This document shows, in pieces, positions 8,560 to 16,658 of a stretch of DNA of 43,573 nt. A program made the translations under genes and the position numbers. Each line of letters opens with the position of its first letter. Position 1 is the first letter of the stretch. The DNA is from UMGS1071 sp045638545 (lineage in GTDB: Bacteria; Bacillota; Clostridia; Oscillospirales; Acutalibacteraceae): positions 1-43,573 of the forward strand of contig JAZUBL010000063.1 in the NCBI GenBank assembly GCA_045638545.1, read 5' to 3'. Under the pieces are notes generated by a model that made no database searches, was not told the DNA's origin, and saw only the letters and a list, made by a program, of their open reading frames with translations.

Positions 8560-8952
8560 ATGAAATATTTAGTTTCACTGAAGGGTAAAGACTACGAGGT
8601 GGAAGTAGAAAGAGGCGAAGCCATTCTGGTTAGCGTTGTTGATACTCCAGCTCCTGTAGCCGCTGCCCCAGTTGCAGCAGCACCAGTTGCTGCCGCTCCA
8701 GCTGCTGCTCCTGCAGCTGCTGCAGCACCAATCGCTGGCGGAGAACCAGTCACTTCTCCAATGCCAGGCGTTATCCTCAAGATTGCTGTTACACAGGGTC
8801 AGGCTGTTAAGGAAGGCGACCTTGTTGCAGTTCTCGAGGCTATGAAAATGGAAAATGAAATCTTCGCTCCAAGAGCTGGCACAGTTGCACAGATCGTTGC
8901 TGCACAGGGTGCACAGCTCGACACCGGTGACACAATCGTTGTTCTGAGCTAA
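8560..8952 (+). CDS. Biotin carboxyl carrier protein of the decarboxylase
   Basis: The 130-aa protein has an N-terminal beta segment, an Ala/Pro/Val linker (about 33-60) and a C-terminal biotinyl domain with EAMKMENE; biotin would be on Lys96. It carries CO2 from the alpha subunit to the membrane-bound beta subunit. A separate carrier is the arrangement of methylmalonyl-CoA and glutaconyl-CoA decarboxylases (MmdC/GcdC type), here combined with an HMGL-type alpha subunit. It starts at ATG 8560 behind GGAGG, 23 bp after oadG. Confidence 0.92.
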   Translation: MKYLVSLKGKDYEVEVERGEAILVSVVDTPAPVAAAPVAAAPVAAAPAAAPAAAAAPIAGGEPVTSPMPGVILKIAVTQGQAVKEGDLVAVLEAMKMENEIFAPRAGTVAQIVAAQGAQLDTGDTIVVLS

Positions 8953-8965
8953 AGGAGGTATATAC

Positions 8966-10096
8966 ATGTCAGTTCTTGATTCACTGTATGGCCTCTTGAT
9001 GCAATCAGGTTTTATGAATATCACTTGGCAGCAAGGCGTTATGCTTGGTATTTCCTGCGTACTCCTTTACCTGGGTATCTTCAGAAAATTCGAGCCTCTG
9101 CTCATGGTACCGATCGCATTCGGTATGCTCCTTGCTAACCTGCCTCTGGGCGGCCTCACAGATGAAGGCGGTCTCCTGAACTTCCTGACACAGGGTCTGC
9201 CAATCTTCCCTTGCCTCATCTTCTTAGGTGTTGGCGCAATGACCGACTTCGGTCCTCTTCTGTCTAACCCGAACTCCCTGTTCCTGGGTGCGGCAGCACA
9301 GCTTGGTGTTTACGCAGCGTTTATCGGTGCGGTAGCACTTGGCTTTACCGGTCCTGAAGCAGCTTCCATCGGTATCATCGGTGGTGCTGACGGCCCAACA
9401 GCGATCTACCTGACAGGTAAGCTCGCTGACCACCTGATGCCTGCAATCGCTGTTGCAGCATACTCTTACATGGCTCTGATTCCAATCATTCAGCCACCTC
9501 TGATGAAACTCTTCACAACAAAGAAGGAACGCTCCATCAAGATGCAGCAGCTCCGTGTTGTTTCCAAGAAGGAAAAGATCGTTTTCCCTATCATCGTAAC
9601 AATCTTCGTTTCCCTGCTTCTCCCATCCGTAGCTCCACTGCTCGGCTGCCTGATGCTGGGTAACCTGTTCAAAGAATGCGGTGTTACAGAACGTCTGTCT
9701 GACACAGCTCAGAACGCTCTCATGAACATCGTTACTATCTTCCTCGGCATGTGCGTTGGCGCAAAGGCTATCGGCACAACATTCCTGTCTGTTCAGACTC
9801 TCTATGTTATCGGTCTGGGCCTGGCAGCATTCGCATTCTCCACAATCGGCGGTATCCTGCTCGGTAAGATCATGTGCGTTCTTTCCGGCGGCAAGATCAA
9901 CCCACTTATCGGTTCCGCTGGTGTATCCGCTGTTCCAATGGCAGCTCGTGTATCCCAGACAGTTGGTCAGAAGGAAAATCCTTCCAACTTCCTGCTGATG
10001 CACGCTATGGGTCCTAACGTTGCTGGTGTTATCGGTTCTGCAGTTGCAGCCGGCTTCCTCCTGGCAGTATTTGGCCCAATCGTTGGTATTGTTTGA
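8966..10096 (+). CDS. oadB: Na+-translocating decarboxylase beta subunit
   Basis: This 376-aa polytopic membrane protein decarboxylates carboxybiotin and pumps Na+ outward. Diagnostic motifs are GGADGPTAIYLTGKLA (139-154), whose Asp is essential for Na+ transport in Klebsiella OadB, and the conserved C-terminal block SAGVSAVPMAARVSQ with GPNVAGVIGSAVAAG. It is a typical length for the family. It starts behind AAAGGAGG, 13 bp after the biotin carrier gene, and is followed by the operon terminator. Beta subunits of oxaloacetate, methylmalonyl-CoA and glutaconyl-CoA decarboxylases are alike, so the substrate is decided by the alpha subunit. Confidence 0.95.
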   Translation: MSVLDSLYGLLMQSGFMNITWQQGVMLGISCVLLYLGIFRKFEPLLMVPIAFGMLLANLPLGGLTDEGGLLNFLTQGLPIFPCLIFLGVGAMTDFGPLLSNPNSLFLGAAAQLGVYAAFIGAVALGFTGPEAASIGIIGGADGPTAIYLTGKLADHLMPAIAVAAYSYMALIPIIQPPLMKLFTTKKERSIKMQQLRVVSKKEKIVFPIIVTIFVSLLLPSVAPLLGCLMLGNLFKECGVTERLSDTAQNALMNIVTIFLGMCVGAKAIGTTFLSVQTLYVIGLGLAAFAFSTIGGILLGKIMCVLSGGKINPLIGSAGVSAVPMAARVSQTVGQKENPSNFLLMHAMGPNVAGVIGSAVAAGFLLAVFGPIVGIV

Positions 10097-10124
10097 TCGT
10101 AAACAACTAACTACATAACATAAG

Positions 10125-10160
10125 AAAAGCTCCTCCGGCCAGTTGCCGGGGGAGCTTTTT
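10125..10160 (+). terminator. Terminator of the decarboxylase operon
   Basis: AAAAGCTCCTCCGG pairs with CCGGGGGAGCTTTT around a short loop and ends in six T. It lies 28 bp after the oadB stop. Confidence 0.9.
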
Positions 10161-10184
10161 CATGCAGATAAAGGTTTTCCTGAT

Positions 10185-10221
10185 AAAAAGAACCCCGGAT
10201 GATCATCCGGGGTTCTTTTTA
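10185..10221. terminator. Bidirectional terminator, overlaps the stop codon of the CFI-box gene
   Basis: AAAAAGAACCCCGGATG/CATCCGGGGTTCTTTTT is a nearly perfect palindrome. The minus-strand gene ends inside it at 10219. Confidence 0.85.
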
Positions 10222-10611
10222 TTTATCGCAGTATGGTGTGTTTTCGTAGCCTTTTTTCTGCAGGGCAGCAACCATGCTGTCCAGCCGGTTTCTAGTGAAC
10301 TTCTGCAGCCAGTCAATGCGGCCGAATTTTGCAATCAGCTTTGGTGACACCGCATAGTATACGTTCACAAACAGCCGACCTGCTTTGTGCTCCAACAGGC
10401 AGTCATCGCGAAAGCGCCGCAGCGTCCATACCTGGGGGCAGTTGTAGGAACCATACACTGCCGTAGCCACATAACAGCCGCCTTTATTATTGCCTCCGCC
10501 ACTGCTGCGGGAGCGATGATTCACGCCTCTGTAATTCTGATATTTTCCGGAGCGGCCTTCGTCGTAACCGTCGCAGTAACCCTCATCGTAGCAATCGTCA
10601 CAGTCGTGCAT
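10219..10611 (-). CDS. CFI-box-CTERM-like protein
   Basis: The 130-aa product contains GGCYVATAVYGSYNCPQVWTL followed by RRFRDDCLLEHKAGRLFV, matching the CFI-box C-terminal domain (usual form CFIATAAYGS...LRRFRD). That domain is found at the end of many secreted or surface-associated proteins and its function is unknown. The N-terminus is Cys/Asp/Gly/Tyr-rich (HDCDDCYDEGYCDGYDEG), a possible metal-binding segment. The start at 10611 is set by GGAGG just upstream. It follows the PAP2 gene by 10 bp, so the two are probably cotranscribed. Confidence 0.7.
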   Translation of the reverse strand: MHDCDDCYDEGYCDGYDEGRSGKYQNYRGVNHRSRSSGGGNNKGGCYVATAVYGSYNCPQVWTLRRFRDDCLLEHKAGRLFVNVYYAVSPKLIAKFGRIDWLQKFTRNRLDSMVAALQKKGYENTPYCDK

Positions 10612-10621
10612 AGGGTACCTC

Positions 10622-11131
10622 CTACAAACCAAAGAACGGTGCAATCAGCGCAAAACCCAGCAAACCGAAACCAACGCTGATCAGTACACCAAATATCACG
10701 TCGATAATATGATGAACGCCGGTAAGGATTCGTGTAATTGCAACAATTGCCGCAACAATCAGCATGGCGATACCATAACCAATATTCACATACAGGCAGG
10801 CCATGCCGATAATCACCGCGCTGGCTGTGTGACGGCTTGGGAAAGACTTGCCCCTGCCGTGCTTGACCAGCGGTGTATACTTGAACCGCTCAAATGGCCG
10901 CGGTGAATTCATCACATTGCGCATAATAGTAACTACCGTAAAGGCAACTACCGGAACGATCAGAAAGAAGATCCACTTCAGGTTCCAGGTAACAAGCAGT
11001 ATAAACAACGTGATGAAAAACGCTGCAAATACTGTCAGCGGCGTCAGCTTGCTCAGCATGATCACCAGACTGCAAAAGCCCTTGTGAGCCCGGACACGCT
11101 CTACCAGCCCTGTGTAAAATTTTCGTTTCAT
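10622..11131 (-). CDS. PAP2 family membrane phosphatase
   Basis: This 169-aa membrane protein has hydrophobic helices at about 34-70 and 104-168 and the PAP2 signature: KHGRGKSF before PSRH (98-101), then R134-x3-G-x-H140-x3-D144. Family members dephosphorylate undecaprenyl pyrophosphate or phosphatidyl lipids at the membrane; the substrate cannot be told here. The start is behind AAAGGAG, and an excellent promoter lies 35 bp upstream. It is first in a two-gene unit with the CFI-box protein. Confidence 0.88.
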   Translation of the reverse strand: MKRKFYTGLVERVRAHKGFCSLVIMLSKLTPLTVFAAFFITLFILLVTWNLKWIFFLIVPVVAFTVVTIMRNVMNSPRPFERFKYTPLVKHGRGKSFPSRHTASAVIIGMACLYVNIGYGIAMLIVAAIVAITRILTGVHHIIDVIFGVLISVGFGLLGFALIAPFFGL

Positions 11132-11163
11132 ATCACTGCTCCTTTCGCAGTATTCCTGTTTTC

Positions 11164-11192
11164 AGTATAGCGAAATTCTGCTGGAATGTCAA
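11164..11192 (-). promoter_or_regulatory. Promoter of the PAP2 / CFI-box unit
   Basis: On the minus strand TTGACA (11187-11192) and TATACT (11164-11169) are exactly 17 bp apart, close to the sigma-A consensus. Confidence 0.8.
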
Positions 11193-11323
11193 AGAGAACA
11201 GGCAGATTTTGCAGGATTTTTTCGATTTTCTCGTATAAATTTCACACAAATTCATGCGGCTTTTCATTTTCTTTTAGGCAAAGAGAGCAGATTGCTTTTC
11301 TTTGGCACAAATTTATAATTTTT

Positions 11324-11365
11324 TTGCAAATTTATAGTGCAAGTTGCGACATTTTATGTTATACT
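11324..11365 (+). promoter_or_regulatory. Candidate promoter of aspS-gatCAB
   Basis: An extended -10, TG-T-TATACT (TATACT 11360-11365), lies about 105 bp before aspS; no good -35 is seen at 17 bp (TTGCAA at 11324-11329 is too far). The leader has no T-box signature that I can find, although aspS genes in this phylum sometimes have one. Confidence 0.4.
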
Positions 11366-11469
11366 TTAGAAGTATAATTTTATCTATAAGCTTTATGGTG
11401 GGAAAGTTTCTCTTCTTGCCATTCTTTCATGAAAAACGATATTTATCTTGAGAAAGGATTGACTAATAA

Positions 11470-13230
11470 ATGCTTTGTGTTAACGAATACCGCACTCACC
11501 TTTGCGGTGCAGTGAGCGAAAGTGATATTGACAAAGAAGTGCGTGTGGCAGGTTGGGTAGAAAATATCCGCGACCACGGCGGCGTTATTTTCTTCGACCT
11601 CCGCGACCAGTACGGCATTGTACAGGTTGTAGTACATGACGACAGCCTCCTGAAGGACATCCACAAGGAGTGCACCATTACAGCAAGCGGTAAGGTTGTT
11701 CTCCGTGATAAGGAAACAATCAACCCAAAACTGGCTACAGGTACTGTTGAAGTTTGGGCAGACTCCATCCGCGTGCTGGGCAAGTCCCCAACAGACCTTC
11801 CATTCGAGGTTCGTTCCTCCAAGGAAGTTAAGGAGGACGTTCGTCTCAAGTACCGCTTCCTGGACCTGCGCAACCCAAAGGTTCACAACAACATCGTATT
11901 CCGCTCTGAGGTAATTTCCTTCCTCCGCAGCAAGATGACTGAGCTGGGCTTCCTGGAGATCCAGACACCAATCCTCTCCGCTTCTTCCCCAGAAGGCGCA
12001 AGAGACTACCTGATCCCAAGCAGAAAGCACCACGGCAAGTTCTATGCGCTGCCACAGGCTCCACAGATCTTCAAGCAGCTGCTGATGGTTTCCGGTTTTG
12101 ACCGTTACTTCCAGATCGCACCATGCTTCCGTGACGAAGACGCAAGAGCAGACCGCTCCCCAGGCGAATTCTATCAGCTGGACTTTGAAATGGCTTTTGC
12201 TACACAGGACGACGTTCTGAAGACTGCAGAAGAAGTACTCTACGAAGTATTCACAAAGTTCACAGACAAGAAGGTTTCCCCTGCTCCATTCCCACGCATT
12301 CCTTACAAAGAGGCAATGCTCCGCTACGGTACCGATAAGCCGGACCTGCGCAACCCACTGGAGATCGTAGACGTTTCCGAAATCTTCGAAGAGTCCACAT
12401 TTAAGCCATTCAAGGGCAAGACAGTTCGCGCAATCAACGTTCCAAACTGCGCTTCCCAGTCTAAGGGCTTCTTTGAGAAGATGGAAAAGTATGCAAGAGA
12501 AGAGCTTGGTATGATGGGTCTGGGCTATATTAAGGTAACAGACGAAATGACTTACCTCGGCCCGATCGACAAGTTCATCCCAGAGGATCAGAAGGCTGTG
12601 CTGGCTGAAAAGGCTGCACTGAAGCCAGGCTGCGTTCTCTACTTCATCGCTGACGAAGAAGCTGCTGCTGCAAAGCTGGCTGGCCAGATCCGTGACGAAG
12701 TTGCAAAGCGCCTCGACCTGATCGAAAAAGACACCTTCAAGATGTGCTTCATCGTAGACTTCCCAATGTACGAAGTAGACGAAGAAACAGGCAAGCATAT
12801 CTTTACACATAACCCATTCTCCATGCCGCAGGGCGGCCTGGAAGCACTGAACACCATGGATCCAACAGAGATCCTGGCTTACCAGTACGACATCGTTTGC
12901 AACGGCATCGAGCTCTCCTCCGGCGCTGTTCGTAACCATGACCTGGAGATCATGCTCCGTGCATTTGAGATCGCAGGTTACACAGAAGACGATATCGCTG
13001 AGAAGTTCGGCGCACTCTACAACGCATTTAAGTACGGTGCACCACCACACGCAGGTATGGCACCAGGCGTTGACAGAATGCTGATGCTGATGACTGAGGA
13101 AGAAAATATCCGTGAGGTTATTGCATTCCCAATGAACAGCAACGCACAGGATCTGCTGACAGGCGCTCCAACTGAAGTAACTGAGCAGCAGCTCCGCGAA
13201 GTACACATCCGTGTGCGCAGCACCAACTAA
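11470..13230 (+). CDS. aspS: Aspartyl-tRNA synthetase, bacterial type
   Basis: The 586-aa class II synthetase charges tRNA-Asp, and probably tRNA-Asn too. It has the N-terminal OB-fold (residues 1-105), class II motif 2 (FRDEDARADR), the bacterial GAD insertion (about 290-420) and motif 3 (GVDRMLMLM). His36 in NIRDHGGVIFFD corresponds to the position where Pseudomonas-type non-discriminating enzymes have His and discriminating ones have Leu. With gatCAB directly downstream this supports indirect Asn-tRNA synthesis. The start at ATG 11470 follows GAAAGGA. Confidence 0.96.
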   Translation: MLCVNEYRTHLCGAVSESDIDKEVRVAGWVENIRDHGGVIFFDLRDQYGIVQVVVHDDSLLKDIHKECTITASGKVVLRDKETINPKLATGTVEVWADSIRVLGKSPTDLPFEVRSSKEVKEDVRLKYRFLDLRNPKVHNNIVFRSEVISFLRSKMTELGFLEIQTPILSASSPEGARDYLIPSRKHHGKFYALPQAPQIFKQLLMVSGFDRYFQIAPCFRDEDARADRSPGEFYQLDFEMAFATQDDVLKTAEEVLYEVFTKFTDKKVSPAPFPRIPYKEAMLRYGTDKPDLRNPLEIVDVSEIFEESTFKPFKGKTVRAINVPNCASQSKGFFEKMEKYAREELGMMGLGYIKVTDEMTYLGPIDKFIPEDQKAVLAEKAALKPGCVLYFIADEEAAAAKLAGQIRDEVAKRLDLIEKDTFKMCFIVDFPMYEVDEETGKHIFTHNPFSMPQGGLEALNTMDPTEILAYQYDIVCNGIELSSGAVRNHDLEIMLRAFEIAGYTEDDIAEKFGALYNAFKYGAPPHAGMAPGVDRMLMLMTEEENIREVIAFPMNSNAQDLLTGAPTEVTEQQLREVHIRVRSTN

Positions 13231-13264
13231 TCGCACCAACTATTTTTGAAAGGAAGTTCCTATA

Positions 13265-13552
13265 ATGAAAGTAACACATGATGACGTCATTAAAGTGGCT
13301 AAAAATTCCATGCTGTACATCGAAGAAGAGCAGATCGAAACCATCGCAGAGGAAATGAGCCAGATTCTCACTTTTGCGGATGTGATCCAGGAAGTGAATA
13401 CAGACGGTATCGACAGCGATAATATTCACGGTCTCTCCAACGTACTGCGTGAGGATGTTGTAGTTCCATCCTTGCCAAGAGAAGATGCTCTTTGCAATGC
13501 GGAAAGCCAGGACGAAGGCTACTTCCTTGTAAAGAAACAGCAGCGCGCATAA
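13265..13552 (+). CDS. gatC: Asp/Glu-tRNA amidotransferase subunit C
   Basis: The 95-aa product is the small belt subunit that stabilises GatA-GatB. Typical features are VTHDDVIKVAKNSMLYIEEEQI, the run QILTFADVIQEVNTD and a tail with LREDVV and LPREDALCNA. It lies 34 bp after aspS with an AAAGGAAG site, and 16 bp ahead of gatA. Confidence 0.93.
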   Translation: MKVTHDDVIKVAKNSMLYIEEEQIETIAEEMSQILTFADVIQEVNTDGIDSDNIHGLSNVLREDVVVPSLPREDALCNAESQDEGYFLVKKQQRA

Positions 13553-13568
13553 GGAAAGGTGGCTCGAC

Positions 13569-15023
13569 ATGTCTAAGATTAAAAAGATCAACGAACTTTT
13601 AACAACAAAACAGATTTCCTGCTCTGAGCTGACCCAGAAGTATCTGGAAAGCATTGAAAAGGAAAATGCTGCTCTGAACGCTTACATCACTGTAACTGCA
13701 GACGCTGCTATGGCTGCTGCAAATAAGGTAGATGAGAAGATTCAGAACGGTGAAGCACTGAGCCCACTGGCAGGTATCCCAATGACTCTGAAGGATAACA
13801 TCTCCACAAAGGGTATCAAGACAACCTGCGCTTCCAAGATGCTGGCTGACTACGTTCCTGTTTATGATGCAGCTGTATGGGAGCAGCTCCAGGCACAGGA
13901 TGCGATCCTCCTTGGTAAAACAAACATGGACGAATTCGCAATGGGCTCCACCGGCGAAACATCCTACTTTGGCGCTGTAAAGAACCCGCACAACGCTGAC
14001 CGCACACCAGGCGGCAGCACAAGCGGCGGCGCATCTGCAGTTGCTGCAAACCTGGCAGCATTTGCACTGGGCTCCGATGCAGGCGGCTCCGTTCGTGTGC
14101 CTGCAAGCTTCTGCGGCGTAGTTGGCCTCAAGCCAACTTACGGCTCCGTTTCCCGTTACGGTATTGCTGCTACTACATCCAGCTTCGACCAGACAGGTCC
14201 AATCACCTCCTGCGTAGAAGACGCAGCACTGGTTCTGGATGCGATCTCCGCAAGAGACCACCGTGACTCCACATCTGTTGGCTGCGCTCCAACTGCTGCT
14301 TCCCTGGGCAACAGCCTCAAGGGCATGAAGGTTGGCGTACTGAAGGAACTCTTCGAGAACGTAAGCGAAGACGTTGCTGCAGCTATGGATAAGGCAATCC
14401 AGGTTTACAAGGATCTGGGCGCAGAGATCGTTGAGCTCTCCATGCCGGAGCTGAAGTACTGCATGCCAGTTTACGAAGTTCTCGGTTCTGCTGAGATCTC
14501 TTCCAACTTCGGCAGATACGACGGTATCCGCTACGGCTACAAGACAGCAACTTACAGCGATCTCAACGAGATGATCTGCAAAACACGCAGCGAAGGCTTT
14601 GGCGAGGAAGTTAAGCGCCGCATTATGGTTGGTACTTACACCCTCAGCTCCGGCCACTGGGAAACTTACTTTGCAAAGGCAACAGCAGTGCGCGGCGTGA
14701 TCGTAGAGGCATTCAACAACATCTTCCAGAGCTGCGACGTGATCGTAAGCCCAACTGCACCAATGACTGCATTCGCAGCAAACCGCGGTGAGAAGACTGT
14801 AGCTGAAAACTGCCTGACAGACATCTTCACTGTACCTGCAAACGCAGCAGGTCTGCCTGCAATCTCCGTACCATGCGGCCTGGACCGTGACGGCATGCCG
14901 ATCGGTCTGCAGGTAATGGGCAGAAAATTCGAGGAAGCAACCATCCTCAACGCTGCTTATCAGTTTGAATCCGCAACAAGAGAGCAGGCATTTAAGGCAC
15001 TGGAAATGGGGGTAACTCTGTGA
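13569..15023 (+). CDS. gatA: Asp/Glu-tRNA amidotransferase subunit A (amidase)
   Basis: The 484-aa amidase-signature enzyme releases ammonia from glutamine for transamidation of Glu-tRNA(Gln) and/or Asp-tRNA(Asn). The Ser-cisSer-Lys triad is visible as Lys75 (TLKDN), Ser150 (GGSTSGG) and Ser174 (GSDAGGSVR), with the same spacing as characterised GatA. It starts behind GGAAAGG and overlaps gatB by 4 bp (GTGA), so translation of the two is coupled. Confidence 0.97.
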   Translation: MSKIKKINELLTTKQISCSELTQKYLESIEKENAALNAYITVTADAAMAAANKVDEKIQNGEALSPLAGIPMTLKDNISTKGIKTTCASKMLADYVPVYDAAVWEQLQAQDAILLGKTNMDEFAMGSTGETSYFGAVKNPHNADRTPGGSTSGGASAVAANLAAFALGSDAGGSVRVPASFCGVVGLKPTYGSVSRYGIAATTSSFDQTGPITSCVEDAALVLDAISARDHRDSTSVGCAPTAASLGNSLKGMKVGVLKELFENVSEDVAAAMDKAIQVYKDLGAEIVELSMPELKYCMPVYEVLGSAEISSNFGRYDGIRYGYKTATYSDLNEMICKTRSEGFGEEVKRRIMVGTYTLSSGHWETYFAKATAVRGVIVEAFNNIFQSCDVIVSPTAPMTAFAANRGEKTVAENCLTDIFTVPANAAGLPAISVPCGLDRDGMPIGLQVMGRKFEEATILNAAYQFESATREQAFKALEMGVTL

Positions 15024-16441
15024 AATACGAATTAGTTTGTGGTTTGGAAACCCACGTTGAACTTTCTACAAAAACAAAAATCTTCTGCGGCTGTACCACA
15101 GAATTCGGCGGCGATCAGAACACACACTGCTGCCCTGGCTGCCTGGCTCTGCCTGGCGCACTGCCGGTTCTGAACAAAAGAGTTGTAGAGTACGGCATCA
15201 AGGCTGGTCTTGCTGCAAACTCCGAGATTGCACGCATCTCCAAGATGGACCGCAAAAACTACTGCTATCCAGACCTTCCTTCTGCATATCAGATCACACA
15301 GAACTATGCACCACTGTGCATCGGCGGCTACATCGAGCTTTCCAACGGCAGAAAGATCCGCATCCACCATATGCACATTGAAGAAGACGCTGGTAAGCTG
15401 GTTCACAAGAACGGCCACACCTACGTTGACCTGAACCGCGGCGGTGTTCCGCTGATCGAGATCGTTACAGAGCCGGACTTCCGCGCTGTGGAAGAAGTTC
15501 GTGAGTATCTGGAAAAGCTCCAGAGCATCATGCGCTACATTGGTGTTTCTGACTGCCGTATGCAGGAAGGCTCTCTCCGCTGTGACGTTAACATTTCCCT
15601 CCGCCCAGCTGGTACAGAAGAATTCGGTACCCGTGTTGAAATCAAGAACATGAACTCTCTCACATTCATCGAGAAAGCAATGCGTTCTGAGATCAATCGT
15701 CAGATCGATGTTCTGGAAGACGGCGGCGAGATCTATCAGCAGACACTTCGCTACATTGTAGAAGAAGACCGCACAGAACCAATGCGTGATAAGGAAAACG
15801 CAAACGACTACCGTTATTTCCGTGATCCTGACCTGGTAACTGTTATCGTTGAAAAGGAAGAAGTAGACAGACTGGCAGCAGAACTGCCGGAACTGCCGCA
15901 CCAGAAGGTTGCTCGTTACATGAGCGAGATGGATCTGCCGGAAGCTGATGCTGTGATGCTGACAAAGTACCGCAATATTGCTGAGTACTTTGAGGCTGCT
16001 GCAGAAGGCGTGCAGAACAAGAAGGCAATTGCGAACTGCATCATCGGCCAGGTATTCCGTCGTGTAGAAACTGAGGCTGAGAAGGAAGAATTCAACATCT
16101 CCATCCCACCAAAGTATCTGACAGACCTTGTGCTTCTGCTGGAAAGCGGTAAGATCAAGAACAACCTGATGAAGGCAACTCTGGAGAAGATGCTGGATGA
16201 AGGCAAGCCTTACACCGACTTTATCTCCGAGGGCGATATGGGCGGCATTGACGAGGACACACTGAAGAAGCTGTGCGCTGAGTCTATTGCAAACAGCCCG
16301 AACGCTGTTGCTGACTACCTTGGCGGTAAGGAGAAGGCTCTGAAATCCCTGCTGGGCTATGTTATGAAGAACTCCCGCGGCAAGGCAGACGCTGTGGAAG
16401 CAGAAAACATGCTGGCAGCTATGATTAAAGAAAACGCATAA
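15020..16441 (+). CDS. gatB: Asp/Glu-tRNA amidotransferase subunit B
   Basis: The 473-aa subunit activates the tRNA-bound side chain and binds tRNA. It shows the family start YELVCGLETHVELSTKTKIFC, the zinc-site cysteines (C-x-C near 29, C-x4-C near 43), the block MDRKNYCYPDLPSAYQITQ and the C-terminal YqeY-like tail. The start codon is GTG overlapping the gatA stop. It ends the operon; a terminator follows. Confidence 0.97.
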   Translation: MKYELVCGLETHVELSTKTKIFCGCTTEFGGDQNTHCCPGCLALPGALPVLNKRVVEYGIKAGLAANSEIARISKMDRKNYCYPDLPSAYQITQNYAPLCIGGYIELSNGRKIRIHHMHIEEDAGKLVHKNGHTYVDLNRGGVPLIEIVTEPDFRAVEEVREYLEKLQSIMRYIGVSDCRMQEGSLRCDVNISLRPAGTEEFGTRVEIKNMNSLTFIEKAMRSEINRQIDVLEDGGEIYQQTLRYIVEEDRTEPMRDKENANDYRYFRDPDLVTVIVEKEEVDRLAAELPELPHQKVARYMSEMDLPEADAVMLTKYRNIAEYFEAAAEGVQNKKAIANCIIGQVFRRVETEAEKEEFNISIPPKYLTDLVLLLESGKIKNNLMKATLEKMLDEGKPYTDFISEGDMGGIDEDTLKKLCAESIANSPNAVADYLGGKEKALKSLLGYVMKNSRGKADAVEAENMLAAMIKENA

Positions 16442-16461
16442 TTGTTGATTATGTTATAGAT

Positions 16462-16501
16462 AAAACTCCCGTTTACAATAATTGTAAACGGGAGTTTTTG
16501 T
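16462..16501 (+). terminator. Terminator of aspS-gatCAB
   Basis: AAAACTCCCGTTTAC and GTAAACGGGAGTTTT form a perfect 15-bp stem around a 6-nt loop and end in a T run. Confidence 0.92.
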
Positions 16502-16562
16502 TATTTTCTCTAATTTAAATTTATTTATTAGTGGTTTTTCTACAAACAAAAAGTCGAAATGG

Positions 16563-16634
16563 TTGATATCTTTTTCACACTATGGTATACTTAATTCATC
16601 CATTTCTAAACGTGATCGAAAGATCATTTAGAAA
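16563..16634 (+). promoter_or_regulatory. Promoter and leader hairpin of pfp
   Basis: TTGATA (16563-16568) and TATACT (16586-16591) are 17 bp apart with an extended -10 TG. Just inside the transcript, TTTCTAAA (16603-16610) pairs perfectly with TTTAGAAA (16627-16634) and, after a 2-nt bulge, TGATC pairs with GATCA around a GAAA tetraloop. The hairpin ends 11 bp before the ribosome site. Confidence 0.75.
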
Positions 16635-16658
16635 ATTAGAATATTGGAGGGTTTTAAA

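Noticed and set aside
9224..10003. A 259-codon minus-strand frame opposite oadB
   Set aside because: Shadow of oadB; no start signal.
10162..10347. A 61-codon plus-strand frame after oadB
   Set aside because: It runs through two terminators and the end of the CFI-box gene.
11194..11469. T-box riboswitch before aspS
   Set aside because: I looked for the T-box sequence and a following terminator in the leader and found neither.
11443..13239. A 598-codon minus-strand frame opposite aspS
   Set aside because: Same artefact of strong codon bias; aspS is complete on the plus strand.
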